Source of the DNA: Sulfitobacter sp. DFL-14
GTDB lineage: Bacteria; Pseudomonadota; Alphaproteobacteria; Rhodobacterales; Rhodobacteraceae
Length of the DNA stretch: 64,000 bases
Direction: 5' to 3'
Assembly (NCBI RefSeq): GCF_003335585.1
Contig: NZ_QBFD01000024.1
Location: 62,001 to 126,000, forward strand
A program made the position numbers and the translations under genes. The notes below the pieces were generated by a model. It ran no database searches, was not told where the DNA came from, and saw nothing but the letters and a program-made list of their open reading frames with translations. Shown in pieces: positions 26,151 through 35,391 of the stretch; within the stretch, counting starts at the first letter, position 1, and every line of letters starts with the position of its first letter.

Positions 26151-27842
26151 ATGAGCGATCTTTGGCGTGGAACCACTGCCACCCGCCTGCGCATCGCCAG
26201 CGGTCTGGTGCTGTTCATCTACGCCCTGCTGCATTTCCTGAACATCGGACTGGGCCTGTTTTCGACCGAGCTGATGCACGCGGCGCAGGATTGGCGTCAG
26301 GTTGTCACCCGCAGCATCCCGGGCACGATCCTGATCTACGGTGCCTTCACTATTCATCTGTCCATGGTCCTGGGCAGGCTTGCCCTGCGCGGCACCCTGC
26401 GCATGCCGTTCTGGGAGGCCGCACAGACCGTGCTTGGTTTGATGATCCCCGTCTTGCTGATCGCCCATCTGGTGCACACCCGCGCTGCGCACGCGCTTTT
26501 CGATGTGAACGACGAAATGGGGTATATCTCGCTCCTGCTCTACAACACCCTGGATGGCTGGAAACAATGCGCCTTGCTGGTGCTCGTCTGGGCGCATGGC
26601 TGCACGGGCCTGCATTTCTGGCTGCGCGGAAAGCCATGGTGGCGCGGATCATTGCCGGCCCTGGCGGGCATTGCGGCTCTTGTCCCTGCCTTTGCTCTGG
26701 CCGGCTTCCTGACAGAAGCGCGGCGGGTTGCTGCAAGTTTCCGCATCCCCGAACAACGTGAGGCGATCTATGCCGCCTACAACTTCCCCGACACCGACAC
26801 TTTCGCCATGCTCATCGCCTGGACGCGCTATCTTGGCTGGGGGCTGTTTGCCGTGCTGGTTGCAGTCGGCGTAATCTATGCGATCAAATCGGTCCTGTCG
26901 CGGCGGCAATCCGTGCGTGTCAGCTATGTGGACGGGCCAGAGGTCTGGGCGCCCAAGGGCCTGACGCTGCTGGAAGTTTCCCGTCTGCGGGGCGTGCCAC
27001 ATGCATCGCTCTGCGGGGGCCGGGGGCGCTGCACCACCTGCCGCGTTCTGATCGAGCAAGGGGCGGACCGCTTGCACCCGCCCAGCCCGGCAGAGGCCCG
27101 CGCCCTCGCCGCGGTGGGCGCAGGACCGGGGGTTCGGCTGGCCTGCCAGATCGTCCCCGTCGCCCCCACCACCGTGTTCCGCATCTTTCAGCCCGACGGA
27201 CGCCGCAAACACCGGACCCATGCCAGCCAGGGCGAAGAAAAGAAGCTTGCGCTGCTGTTCCTTGACATGCGTGGCTTCACGGCCCGCACAACCGGCCAGT
27301 TGCCCTATGACGTGGTGTTCCTGCTGAACCGGTTCTTCGACGCGGTGGTTCCCGCGGTCAACCGCGAGGGCGGCACGATTGACAAATACCTCGGCGACGG
27401 GTTCCTGGCGATCTTCGAGACGGCAACCCCCGAAAGCTCTGCCCAGGCCGCGCTGCGCGCGATCGAAGGCATAGCGCAGGAACTGGACCGGTTTAACGCA
27501 CAGCTTTCGAACGAAGGACAGGGGCCCGTCGCAATCGGGATCGGTGCGCACCTCGGCGAGGTGGTTCTGGGCGAAATCGGGGCGATCGGTCAGTCCCCGC
27601 GCACCCTGATCGGCGACACGGTGAATACCGCTTCGCGGCTGGAGGGTGTCACCAAGGAACACGGCGTTCAGGCGATGATCTCTGCACCGCTGCTGGCGGC
27701 GGCGGGCCATGCGCCCGCAGCGGAGCTGATGGTGGAACTGACCCTGCGCGGGGTCCACGCCCCTCTTGCGGCGTGGCCGGTGAAACATGCCCATGACCTG
27801 GCCGCACAGCTGGACGCCCTGCCCGCCACCGGAACAGCCTGA
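26151..27842 (+). CDS. Membrane adenylate cyclase with heme-type anchor and [2Fe-2S] ferredoxin domain
   Basis: A 563-aa three-part protein. Six membrane segments span residues about 18-250, with histidines H28, H69, H106/H109 and H149/H155, suggesting b-type heme ligands as in succinate dehydrogenase anchors. A plant-type [2Fe-2S] domain (about 254-345) holds C288, C294, C297 and C332. A class III cyclase domain (about 365-540) has metal aspartates D372 (LFLDMRGFT) and D416 (YLGDGF). The architecture matches Sinorhizobium CyaC-type redox-regulated, quinone-responsive adenylate cyclases. It likely converts respiratory redox state into cAMP. It lies directly downstream of trxB; its ribosome binding site is inside a 12-bp stem. 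Confidence 0.9.
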   Translation: MSDLWRGTTATRLRIASGLVLFIYALLHFLNIGLGLFSTELMHAAQDWRQVVTRSIPGTILIYGAFTIHLSMVLGRLALRGTLRMPFWEAAQTVLGLMIPVLLIAHLVHTRAAHALFDVNDEMGYISLLLYNTLDGWKQCALLVLVWAHGCTGLHFWLRGKPWWRGSLPALAGIAALVPAFALAGFLTEARRVAASFRIPEQREAIYAAYNFPDTDTFAMLIAWTRYLGWGLFAVLVAVGVIYAIKSVLSRRQSVRVSYVDGPEVWAPKGLTLLEVSRLRGVPHASLCGGRGRCTTCRVLIEQGADRLHPPSPAEARALAAVGAGPGVRLACQIVPVAPTTVFRIFQPDGRRKHRTHASQGEEKKLALLFLDMRGFTARTTGQLPYDVVFLLNRFFDAVVPAVNREGGTIDKYLGDGFLAIFETATPESSAQAALRAIEGIAQELDRFNAQLSNEGQGPVAIGIGAHLGEVVLGEIGAIGQSPRTLIGDTVNTASRLEGVTKEHGVQAMISAPLLAAAGHAPAAELMVELTLRGVHAPLAAWPVKHAHDLAAQLDALPATGTA

Positions 27843-27984
27843 AACCACCCTTGACCGGCCATTTTCCGCAACCCGGGCAGGATTTTTTCTCTTTTTCTCC
27901 TTGCACCGCTAGACTCTGGACGCTGTGCGGGGGCATAGGGCCTGCAATACTGTCACGACGACATAAGGCAAAAGTGAGTTTGAC

Positions 27985-29700
27985 ATGACGATGGTGCAAA
28001 ATTTATCTCCGATCCCCGAACTGTATGTTTCCTACGAGTCCGCCCAGAAGCTGAAGCATGAGGCAGGTGAGCTGGTCAGCCATGACCTGACCCCGCGCCA
28101 GATCTGCGATCTGGAACTGCTGATGAACGGTGGTTTCAACCCGCTGAAGGGTTTCCTGACCGAAGCCGATTACGACGGCGTCGTGGAAAACCTGCGGCTG
28201 GCTGACGGCACCCTTTGGCCGATGCCGATCACCCTGGACGTGAGCGAGGATTTCGCCGAGAAACTGGAACTGGGCCAGGACATCGCCCTGCGCGATCAGG
28301 AAGGTGTCATCCTTGCCACCATGACCGTGACCGACCGCTGGGAGCCGAACAAGGCCCGCGAAGCCGAAAAGGTATTCGGTGCGGATGATGACGCGCATCC
28401 GGCGGTGAACTACCTGCACAACAAGGCGGGCAAGATCTATCTTGGCGGACCGGTCACCGGCATTCAGCAACCGGTTCACTATGATTTCCGCGCACGCCGC
28501 GACACGCCCAATGAACTGCGCGCCTATTTCCGCAAGATGGGCTGGCGCAAGGTCGTGGCCTTCCAGACCCGCAACCCGCTGCACCGCGCGCACCAGGAGC
28601 TGACCTTCCGCGCCGCGCGTGAAGCACAGGCCAACCTGCTGATCCATCCGGTTGTCGGCCTGACCAAGCCTGGCGACGTCGATCACTTCACCCGCGTCCG
28701 CTGCTATGAGGCGGTGCTGGACAAATACCCGGCGGCCACCACCTCGATGTCGTTGCTGAACCTTGCCATGCGCATGGCGGGCCCCCGCGAGGCGGTCTGG
28801 CACGGGTTGATCCGCAAGAACCACGGCTGCACCCATTTCATCGTCGGCCGCGATCACGCGGGCCCCGGCAAGAATTCAGCCGGTGAAGATTTCTATGGCC
28901 CCTATGATGCGCAGGACCTGTTCCGCGAGCATCAGGAGGAAATGGGCATCGAAATGGTCGATTTCAAACACATGGTCTATGTGCAGGAACGCGCCCAGTA
29001 CGAGCCGGCGGACGAGATCGAGGACAAGGACAACGTCACCATCCTGAACATTTCCGGCACCGAACTGCGCCGCCGCCTGCGCGAAGGTCTGGAAATTCCT
29101 GAGTGGTTCTCGTTCCCCGAAGTGGTCAAGGAGTTGCGCCGCACCTCTCCGCCGCGTTCCGATCAGGGCTTTACCGTGTTCTTCACCGGTTTCTCCGGCT
29201 CGGGCAAATCCACCATTGCCAACGCGCTGATGGTCAAGCTGATGGAAATGGGCGGTCGCCCTGTGACACTGCTGGACGGCGATATCGTCCGCAAGAACCT
29301 CAGCTCCGAGCTGGGTTTCTCGAAAGAGCACCGTGACCTCAACATCCGCCGCATCGGCTATGTCGCCTCCGAGATCACCAAGAACGGCGGCATCGCCATC
29401 TGCGCACCCATCGCACCTTATGCGACCACGCGCCGTGCTGTCCGCGAAGACATCGAAGCCTTCGGTGCCTTTGTCGAGGTGCATGTAGCCACCTCGATCG
29501 AGGAATGCGAACGCCGCGACCGCAAGGGGCTGTACAAGCTCGCGCGGGAAGGCAAGATCAAGGAATTCACAGGCATTTCTGACCCTTACGATGTGCCGCA
29601 GAATCCCGAACTGTCACTGGACACCGAAAGCGTGGACGTCGACAACTGCGCGCATCAGGTGCTGCTGAAACTGGAAAGCATGGGTCTGATCAGCGGCTGA
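27985..29700 (+). CDS. Bifunctional sulfate adenylyltransferase / APS kinase
   Basis: Activates sulfate to APS and then PAPS. The 571-aa fusion has an N-terminal ATP sulfurylase (residues about 1-390; motifs FQTRNPLHRAHQEL and VGRDHAGPGKNSAG) and a C-terminal APS kinase. The kinase P-loop is GFSGSGKSTIAN near residue 402, and LDGDIVRKNLSSELGFS follows. Fused Sat-CysC enzymes of this order are usual in roseobacters and feed cysteine synthesis or sulfotransferases. Two ATGs are two codons apart (27985 and 27991), so the exact start is uncertain. A terminator follows. Confidence 0.95.
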   Translation: MTMVQNLSPIPELYVSYESAQKLKHEAGELVSHDLTPRQICDLELLMNGGFNPLKGFLTEADYDGVVENLRLADGTLWPMPITLDVSEDFAEKLELGQDIALRDQEGVILATMTVTDRWEPNKAREAEKVFGADDDAHPAVNYLHNKAGKIYLGGPVTGIQQPVHYDFRARRDTPNELRAYFRKMGWRKVVAFQTRNPLHRAHQELTFRAAREAQANLLIHPVVGLTKPGDVDHFTRVRCYEAVLDKYPAATTSMSLLNLAMRMAGPREAVWHGLIRKNHGCTHFIVGRDHAGPGKNSAGEDFYGPYDAQDLFREHQEEMGIEMVDFKHMVYVQERAQYEPADEIEDKDNVTILNISGTELRRRLREGLEIPEWFSFPEVVKELRRTSPPRSDQGFTVFFTGFSGSGKSTIANALMVKLMEMGGRPVTLLDGDIVRKNLSSELGFSKEHRDLNIRRIGYVASEITKNGGIAICAPIAPYATTRRAVREDIEAFGAFVEVHVATSIEECERRDRKGLYKLAREGKIKEFTGISDPYDVPQNPELSLDTESVDVDNCAHQVLLKLESMGLISG

Positions 29701-29724
29701 TCCGGTCCCTTTGCGACGAACCCG

Positions 29725-29752
29725 AAACGCAGCCCCCCGGGGCTGCGTTTTG
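29725..29752 (+). terminator. Intrinsic terminator between sat-cysC and the GT10 gene
   Basis: CGCAGCCCC-CC-GGGGCTGCG forms a 9-bp GC stem, flanked by AAA on the left and TTTT on the right. It lies between convergent genes and could serve both, more strongly the plus-strand gene. Confidence 0.8.
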
Positions 29753-29756
29753 CGTT

Positions 29757-30617
29757 TCACAGACTGTCGCGGATGGCGCGGGCGGCGCGGCCTTCCAGAT
29801 CGGCCCAATGTGCCGCCTGCGGTTTGGCCGCGCGCAGGGCGGGGGCAAGCTGGTCATACAGCCCCCCGCTTGCCGCGCGGATCGCATCCTTCATCTGGGC
29901 CGCATCCTCGCAGATCACCATCCCGCCGGTATCCATGAAACCCCCGATGTTCGGGCAGCCCCAATAGATCGGCACCGTTTCGCAAAGCACGGCATCGACG
30001 ATCTTTTCGGTAAAGTAGTTCCGCTCGCGGATGTTTTCGATCACCACGGAGAAACGGTAGGGCGCCAGCCCGTCGGATTTTTCCGCAAAAGGGGCATAGC
30101 CGCGCCCCAGGATTTCGACCTCCAGCCCCTCGTCCCTGACCAGATCGACCATCTCGTGCCGCAGCTGATGGCCCAGCGTGTCGCGCTTGGCCGAGGCGAT
30201 GAGCGACATGTGCCGTGTCTTGTCGATCTTCAGTCCTGACGGGTCCGGCACCCAACTGGTCCCGAAGGGCAGCATGATGCCGTTCGGGATCGCCGCGAGC
30301 AACGCGTCGTCGTGACAAAGCACCCGGTGAAAACGCCGCCAGGTCCAGCGCAGCAGCCGCAGGTGCCGCCGGTGGATCGCGGCAGGTTCCACCACCATGA
30401 CAGAGACCCGCGCGGGCGTTGCCCAGCGCCGCCGGAAATGCATCGCCGTCTTGGGATAGACGATCAGGTGATCGTCCGGCAGCAAATCACCCACCTGCCC
30501 CGCCGCCTGCCGGTCGGGTCGCCCGAGAGGCCAATGCAGATCGTCCAGGGGCACCTGCGCAAGCGCGGCACCCAGTTGCGACCCGTAGGGCAGGACAGCG
30601 ATGGCCGGATCGGTCAC
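29757..30617 (-). CDS. Glycosyltransferase family 10 (fucosyltransferase-like) protein
   Basis: A 286-aa protein whose C-terminal half has the GT10 donor-binding signature, FSVVIENIRERNYFTEKIVD followed by AVLCETVPIYWG. The family transfers fucose or related sugars to glycans. No signal peptide or membrane segment is seen, so it probably works in the cytoplasm on envelope or capsule precursors. A GTG start overlaps the PhzF gene stop (GTGA), meaning the two are translationally coupled. No other polysaccharide genes are near, so the acceptor is unknown. Confidence 0.82.
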   Translation of the reverse strand: MTDPAIAVLPYGSQLGAALAQVPLDDLHWPLGRPDRQAAGQVGDLLPDDHLIVYPKTAMHFRRRWATPARVSVMVVEPAAIHRRHLRLLRWTWRRFHRVLCHDDALLAAIPNGIMLPFGTSWVPDPSGLKIDKTRHMSLIASAKRDTLGHQLRHEMVDLVRDEGLEVEILGRGYAPFAEKSDGLAPYRFSVVIENIRERNYFTEKIVDAVLCETVPIYWGCPNIGGFMDTGGMVICEDAAQMKDAIRAASGGLYDQLAPALRAAKPQAAHWADLEGRAARAIRDSL

Positions 30618-31504
30618 CGCCCTTCATCCCCGGCGGGAAGAAAGACATCCCCCGACATGATCACGCAGCCCTGCCCGGCGACCTGAACCCCGGTGATGGC
30701 ATCGCGCGGCCCCAGGACGGTGACCTGCGCCTGACCCGGCCTGCCCATGCCATGTCCCTGCTCGGCCACATAGGAAGGGCTGTCCAGCAGCCCCCGCGCC
30801 CAGAGATAGCTGGCCGCCGCACCGGTGGCCGAACCGGTGAACGGGTCCTCAGGCGGGCTGGGCGGTGCCAACAGAAGCCGTGCATAGGTGTCGCCGACAG
30901 AGGTAGCCCCTTCCAGGGTGATCCAGTAAGGCTCCATGATATCAATACCGTCGTGACCCAAAGCCCTTGCATAGGCCGCAAGCGCCGTAGGGTCGAACCG
31001 CAACCGGTCGAGGGTGGCCCGGTTCTGCAGGACCGTGATGCAGAACGGCAACCCGGTTGATACGATCTGCGGCGGGCTGATGATCACTTCCGGGGTGATG
31101 CCGCCGATTGCAGCGACCAGATGCGGAGGGACCTCCGCGCCGAATGTCGGCGCCACCTGTGTCATGGTGATCAGGTCGCTCGCCACCTCGACCGCCACAA
31201 TGCCCGCCCCGGTTTCCAGCCGCAGCGGCCCGTCGCCGATCATGCCGCGATGGCGCAGCGCTGCAACGGTCGCAATGGTGGGATGACCCGCAAAGGGTAT
31301 TTCCCGGCTGGCCAGATAGTATTTCACCCGCAGGTCCGCCACATCGGACGGCCCGGTAAAGGTACATTCCACCAGAGAGGTTTCACGCACGTAACCCATG
31401 CAGGTTTCATCGCTCAGAACCGCACCGCCATGCACCACGGCACAGCCGTTTCCGCCAAACGGCTGGGTGGTAAAGGCATCGACCCAATCAAATTCAAGGC
31501 GCAT
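30614..31504 (-). CDS. PhzF family isomerase-like protein
   Basis: A 296-aa protein of the PhzF / diaminopimelate epimerase-like fold. The catalytic Glu is expected in RETSLVECTF. The second-half signature PPEDPFTGSATGAAASYLWA is clear, as is FAGHPTIATVAAL. PhzF itself isomerises DHHA in phenazine synthesis; most relatives have unknown substrates, and no phenazine genes are present here. Start at 31504 is chosen for a GGGGAAG site. It is coupled to the GT10 gene by a 4-base overlap. Confidence 0.88.
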   Translation of the reverse strand: MRLEFDWVDAFTTQPFGGNGCAVVHGGAVLSDETCMGYVRETSLVECTFTGPSDVADLRVKYYLASREIPFAGHPTIATVAALRHRGMIGDGPLRLETGAGIVAVEVASDLITMTQVAPTFGAEVPPHLVAAIGGITPEVIISPPQIVSTGLPFCITVLQNRATLDRLRFDPTALAAYARALGHDGIDIMEPYWITLEGATSVGDTYARLLLAPPSPPEDPFTGSATGAAASYLWARGLLDSPSYVAEQGHGMGRPGQAQVTVLGPRDAITGVQVAGQGCVIMSGDVFLPAGDEGR

Positions 31505-31524
31505 CGCAAACTTCCCCGGATAAC

Positions 31525-31550
31525 AAAAAAGGCCGCAGTGCACTGCGGCC
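31525..31550 (-). terminator. Intrinsic terminator of the hsp20-DUF1150 operon
   Basis: GGCCGCAGTGCACTGCGGCC is a perfect 20-base palindrome. On the minus strand it is followed by TTTTTTG. It ends transcription from hsp20 and DUF1150 before the PhzF gene. Confidence 0.9.
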
Positions 31551-31610
31551 TCTTACAAATCCATGATCCGCGTGGCGGGGTAAAGGCCCCGACCGCGCTT
31601 AATGCATCTT

Positions 31611-31829
31611 CTAATGCACCATCACCGGCGCATAGTCATGTTCGCGCGCCAGATGAAAGGCCAGTTTGCGGTCGCCGACAAGCGCCAGCTGCTGGCCCTG
31701 GGCATCGTGAACCGAATAGAGCAGTTCCAGACCTTCGGCCTGATCGCGTACTTCGCGGGGCAGATCGCTGACGGCGATTGTCTTGACGTATACCGTCCGG
31801 TCTCCGCCATGGGTTGTCATGTCATGCAT
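31611..31829 (-). CDS. DUF1150 family protein
   Basis: A 72-aa small protein matching DUF1150 (VYVKTIAVSDLPREVRDQAE, then GLELLYSVHDAQGQQLALVG). The family is found next to Hsp20 genes in alphaproteobacteria, and function is unknown. Here it starts 3 bases after the hsp20 stop and shares its terminator, so it is in the same heat-shock transcript. A helper role in small heat-shock function is inference from linkage. Two ATGs (31829 and 3 codons later) are possible starts. Confidence 0.88.
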   Translation of the reverse strand: MHDMTTHGGDRTVYVKTIAVSDLPREVRDQAEGLELLYSVHDAQGQQLALVGDRKLAFHLAREHDYAPVMVH

Positions 31830-31832
31830 ATC

Positions 31833-32246
31833 TTACCCTTTCTTGATCTTTATGGTCTGTACAACTGTTTCGGGTTTGGCCCGGGTCAAGTCCACGTGCA
31901 GCAGACCGTTCTCCATCTGAGCCTCGCCCACATCAACCCCGTCGGCCAGCACAAAACTGCGCTGGAACTGCCGTGCGGCGATGCCACGGTGCAAAAACAC
32001 CCGGTCTTCGCCGTCATCGTGCTGACGTCCACGGATCACCAGCTGGCGGTCTTCGACAGTGATGGCAAGATCATCCTCGGCAAAGCCCGCAACGGCCAGC
32101 GTGATGCGGTAGCTGTAGTCGGATGTCTGTTCGATATTGAAAGGCGGATAGCCTTCGTTGCCGGATTTCGCAGTGCGTTCCAGCACCCGTTCCAGCTGTT
32201 CAAACCCCAACATGTGAGGATAAGAAGCAAGCGTCAGTTTCGTCAT
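31833..32246 (-). CDS. Hsp20/alpha-crystallin family small heat-shock protein
   Basis: A 137-aa small heat-shock protein of the IbpA type. It has an N-terminal oligomerisation segment (MLGFEQLERVLERTAKSGNE) and a central alpha-crystallin domain (YSYRITLAVAGFAEDDLAIT). The family block ARQFQRSFVLADGVDVGEA follows, with a short C-terminal tail containing the KI-K motif. It holds unfolding proteins for refolding by DnaK and ClpB. A sigma32-like promoter lies about 65-95 bases upstream. Confidence 0.95.
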   Translation of the reverse strand: MTKLTLASYPHMLGFEQLERVLERTAKSGNEGYPPFNIEQTSDYSYRITLAVAGFAEDDLAITVEDRQLVIRGRQHDDGEDRVFLHRGIAARQFQRSFVLADGVDVGEAQMENGLLHVDLTRAKPETVVQTIKIKKG

Positions 32247-32311
32247 GCGACACGTCCTGTATTAAAGCGACAGTCAGGCATGGGCCCCTTCAGCGGCAAC
32301 CCATGGCATAA

Positions 32312-32340
32312 ATATGGGGGCATGGACTACCGGGCGCAAG
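32312..32340 (-). promoter_or_regulatory. Sigma32 (RpoH)-type promoter for hsp20
   Basis: On the minus strand, CTTGCG (32340-32335) and CCCCATAT (32319-32312) are separated by 15 bases. This fits the CTTGAA / CCCCATNT heat-shock consensus except for the last two bases of the -35. It is placed correctly for the hsp20 start at 32246. Confidence 0.75.
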
Positions 32341-32406
32341 GGCTATGCGTGAACAAGTGCACGCCCTATATTGGGGTACTCTAGCTGTGATGGAATCACC
32401 CGACCG

Positions 32407-32631
32407 ATGAATGCGCCGACTGATCTTTCCATGAAAAACGACGATGTGCTGCGTGTGGAACTTGAAGTGTTCCGCCGCGAACACCGCGACCTGGACGAGG
32501 CGATCAGGGCCCTGACAGACCGGAGCACGGCAGATCAGCTGACCCTGCAACGGCTGAAAAAACGCAAACTGCGGCTGAAGGATCTGATCGCCCAGATCGA
32601 AGACCGCCTGACCCCCGATATCATCGCCTGA
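32407..32631 (+). CDS. YdcH family (DUF465) small protein
   Basis: A 74-aa, highly charged helical protein. The core [20 protein letters not shown] and [20 protein letters not shown] match DUF465/YdcH, short two-helix coiled-coil proteins of unknown function. ATG at 32407 is chosen, and MKNDD seven codons downstream is also possible. It is divergent from hsp20 and upstream of purE, with 79 bases between it and purE. Confidence 0.85.
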   Translation: MNAPTDLSMKNDDVLRVELEVFRREHRDLDEAIRALTDRSTADQLTLQRLKKRKLRLKDLIAQIEDRLTPDIIA

Positions 32632-32710
32632 AACATCCTCTGCGCGCATTGCCCTGCAGGCGCTGACAGGTATAGTGCGCGCTCTGAATTTCTGCAAAAG
32701 GCTGCTTGGC

Positions 32711-33199
32711 ATGACCCCTCCCCCCGTTGGCATCATCATGGGTTCGCAATCTGACTGGTCCACGATGCGAGAGGCGGCGGCGCTGCTGGACGAGCTGGCG
32801 ATTCCTTACGAATCGCGCATCGTTTCCGCGCACCGCACCCCCGACAGGCTGTGGGACTACGGCAAAACGGCAGTGGATCGTGGCTTGCAGGTGATCATCG
32901 CAGGTGCCGGCGGTGCCGCGCATCTGCCTGGCATGATGGCCTCGAAAACCCGGGTGCCGGTGATCGGCGTGCCGGTCCAGACGCGGGCATTGTCAGGTGT
33001 CGATTCGCTCTATTCCATTCTGCAGATGCCGCGCGGCTTCCCGGTGGCGACCATGGCCATCGGTGCCGCGGGCGCTGCCAATGCGGCCCTGATGGCCGCG
33101 GGCATCCTCGCCCTGCAGGACCCAAAGCTTGCCGAGCGTCTGGACAACTGGCGCGCGGCCCTCAGCGCATCCATTCCGGAGGAGCCCACCGATGACTGA
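32711..33199 (+). CDS. purE: N5-carboxyaminoimidazole ribonucleotide mutase
   Basis: Converts N5-CAIR to CAIR in de novo purine synthesis, paired with PurK. The 162-aa protein has the class I PurE signature: [12 protein letters not shown] at the N-terminus, [13 protein letters not shown] in the active site, and [14 protein letters not shown]. The start is set to MTPPPVG; upstream in-frame codons are not conserved-looking. Overlaps purK by 8 bases. Confidence 0.97.
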   Translation: MTPPPVGIIMGSQSDWSTMREAAALLDELAIPYESRIVSAHRTPDRLWDYGKTAVDRGLQVIIAGAGGAAHLPGMMASKTRVPVIGVPVQTRALSGVDSLYSILQMPRGFPVATMAIGAAGAANAALMAAGILALQDPKLAERLDNWRAALSASIPEEPTDD

Positions 33200-34259
33200 G
33201 CCGCTCCCCCTTGGCAGCACCATCGGCATTCTTGGCGGCGGTCAACTGGGCCGGATGCTGTCGGTTGCCGCCTCCCGTCTGGGGTTCAGGACACATATCT
33301 TTGAGCCGGGGGCAGAGCCGCCCGCAGGCCATGTGGCCGATGCCGTCACCACGGCCCCCTATGAAGACGACGCCGCGCTCAAGGCCTTTGCCAGCGCTTG
33401 TGACATCGTGACGTTCGAGTTCGAGAATGTTCCCACAAGCGCACTGGACCTGATCGAGGCGCAGGTGCCGATCCGGCCGGGCCGCGAGGCCCTGCGCATC
33501 AGCCAGGATCGCCTGACCGAAAAGGAGTTTCTGCAAGGTCTGGGGCTGAACGTGGCCCCCTATGCCGATATCCCCGATCAGGCCGCACTGGATGCCGCTG
33601 TCACGGTGATCGGCACGCCGTCGATCCTCAAGACCCGGCGCTTTGGTTACGATGGCAAGGGCCAGGTGCGCCTGCGCAGCGCCGAGGAGGCTGGTGGCAC
33701 CATGTCGCAGATGGGCGGCGCCCCCTGCGTTCTGGAAGGTTTTGTCGATTTCAGCCACGAGGTTTCCGTCATAGCAGCGCGCAGCGTGACCGGCGAAGTG
33801 GCCTGTTTTGATCCCGGCGAAAACGTGCATCGCGACGGTATTCTGCACACCACAACGGTGCCTGCCCGCCTGTCGGCCAGCCAGCGCACCGACGCGGTTC
33901 TGATGGCTGCCAGAATCCTGAATGCGCTGGATTATGTCGGCGTTCTGGGGGTCGAGCTTTTCGTCACGGCGCAGGGTCTGATCGTGAACGAAATTGCGCC
34001 AAGGGTGCACAACTCGGGCCACTGGACACAGCAGGGCTGCAGCGTGGACCAGTTCGAACAGCACATCCGCGCCATCACAGGCTGGCCGCTGGGCGATGGC
34101 TCACGCTATGCCGATGTGGTGATGGAAAACCTGATCGGCGATGACATGGACAGGGTGCCGGAGTTGGCCCGCGAAAAGAACTCCAGCCTGCATCTTTATG
34201 GCAAGGCCAGCGTCAAACCGGGCCGCAAGATGGGCCATGTGAACCGGATCACGCGGTAA
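33192..34259 (+). CDS. purK: 5-(carboxyamino)imidazole ribonucleotide synthase
   Basis: ATP-grasp enzyme that carboxylates AIR to N5-CAIR with ATP and bicarbonate. The 355-aa product starts in the purE stop region and shows [20 protein letters not shown], the TFEFENVP motif, [11 protein letters not shown] in the ATP site and the family end [13 protein letters not shown]. It is translationally coupled to purE. Its last 11 bases overlap the convergent phnM gene. Confidence 0.97.
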   Translation: MTEPLPLGSTIGILGGGQLGRMLSVAASRLGFRTHIFEPGAEPPAGHVADAVTTAPYEDDAALKAFASACDIVTFEFENVPTSALDLIEAQVPIRPGREALRISQDRLTEKEFLQGLGLNVAPYADIPDQAALDAAVTVIGTPSILKTRRFGYDGKGQVRLRSAEEAGGTMSQMGGAPCVLEGFVDFSHEVSVIAARSVTGEVACFDPGENVHRDGILHTTTVPARLSASQRTDAVLMAARILNALDYVGVLGVELFVTAQGLIVNEIAPRVHNSGHWTQQGCSVDQFEQHIRAITGWPLGDGSRYADVVMENLIGDDMDRVPELAREKNSSLHLYGKASVKPGRKMGHVNRITR

Positions 34260-35391
34260 AACGCTCCGCAATCTCGCCCGACATGTAAGACACCCGCCCA
34301 GCGACAAATGTCGCGGCCACGCGGCCCGTGGCAGCATCCAGCACCACGAGGTCGGCGCGTTTGCCTGCCTCCAGCACGCCGCGGTCGGTCAGCCCCAGAA
34401 GGGCGGCGGGCCCGCCGGAAACCAGATGCCAGATGTCCGCAATCGGGGCGACGCCCGCCTCTGCCAGCATCAAGGCGGCGCGGCGCGGCGAGGGGTAGTG
34501 ATAATCTGACGCGATGGCGTCACAATAGCCCATCACGATCAGGTCCAGGGCCGACAGGTTGCCATTGTGCGACCCGCCGCGCACCACGTTGGGCGCACCC
34601 ATGATCACCGCATCACCTGCCGCCTGCGCCGCCTCTGCCGCTTCCAGCGTCTCGGGGAACTCGGCAATGCGCACACCGCGCTTGCGCCAGGCGGCCCGCC
34701 CTTCCGCGGTTGTATCGTCATGACTGCCCATCCGCAGGCCTGCACGGCCCAGCGTTTCACACAAACCGTCAAGTGCTGCGGGCACCTCATCCCTTTGCCC
34801 GTGCAGTTCCAGCATCATGGCATGGTGTTTCTCGGGGCTGCGCCCGGCCTTCAGCGCCTGCCCCATCAGCCTGCGCGGCTGTTTGCCTGCCTCCAGCCGG
34901 TCATGCGGCAGATGATCGTTGAAGACGATGTATTCGACCCCCCAATCCGCGATCCGCCCTGGCATTTCCTCATAAAGATCAAGCAGATGGGTTTCGAATC
35001 TCAACTGTCCCCGCAGGTCGGTGACCAGCGTGTTCCGGGTGTCAGCAATGGCGCGAAAGACCTTGTCGGCAAAGGATAATCCGCGCATTCCGCCTTCCCA
35101 GCTCACGAATTGCGCCAGTACCGCCGTGGTGATCCCGTTTGCGGCAAGCTCGGCCTCGCAGGCCACAAGCCCCTCATCCATCTGTTTCATGGCCCCGCGC
35201 CGCTGGGCCAGATGACGTTCAAAGCCATCGCCATGCGGGTCAACGATACCCGGCAAGATGTTGAATCCCCGCAAATCCACGGAACGACCCACAGGTTTAT
35301 CCACAATCACGCCACCCGCAAAAGACAGCGGCGCATTGCTCCACCCTTCCCGGCGCAGCACCTGGCCCCCGGTCAGATCAATCTCGGGCAT
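34249..35391 (-). CDS. phnM: PhnM-like amidohydrolase (ribose 1-methylphosphonate triphosphate diphosphatase)
   Basis: A 380-aa amidohydrolase-superfamily protein. The metal site is [20 protein letters not shown] in PhnM form (H-x-D replaced by HGDGFE), with further ligands in NDHLPHDR and MGSHDDTT. In the C-P lyase pathway PhnM removes pyrophosphate from the 5'-triphosphate intermediate. No other phn genes are near, so this is an orphan copy and may have another phosphoester substrate. Overlaps purK convergently by 11 bases and the lipase gene by 14 bases. Confidence 0.85.
   Translation of the reverse strand: MPEIDLTGGQVLRREGWSNAPLSFAGGVIVDKPVGRSVDLRGFNILPGIVDPHGDGFERHLAQRRGAMKQMDEGLVACEAELAANGITTAVLAQFVSWEGGMRGLSFADKVFRAIADTRNTLVTDLRGQLRFETHLLDLYEEMPGRIADWGVEYIVFNDHLPHDRLEAGKQPRRLMGQALKAGRSPEKHHAMMLELHGQRDEVPAALDGLCETLGRAGLRMGSHDDTTAEGRAAWRKRGVRIAEFPETLEAAEAAQAAGDAVIMGAPNVVRGGSHNGNLSALDLIVMGYCDAIASDYHYPSPRRAALMLAEAGVAPIADIWHLVSGGPAALLGLTDRGVLEAGKRADLVVLDAATGRVAATFVAGRVSYMSGEIAERFTA

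Noticed and set aside
30614..31504. Phenazine biosynthesis locus suggested by PhzF
   Set aside because: No other phz genes are present, and most PhzF relatives have unrelated roles.
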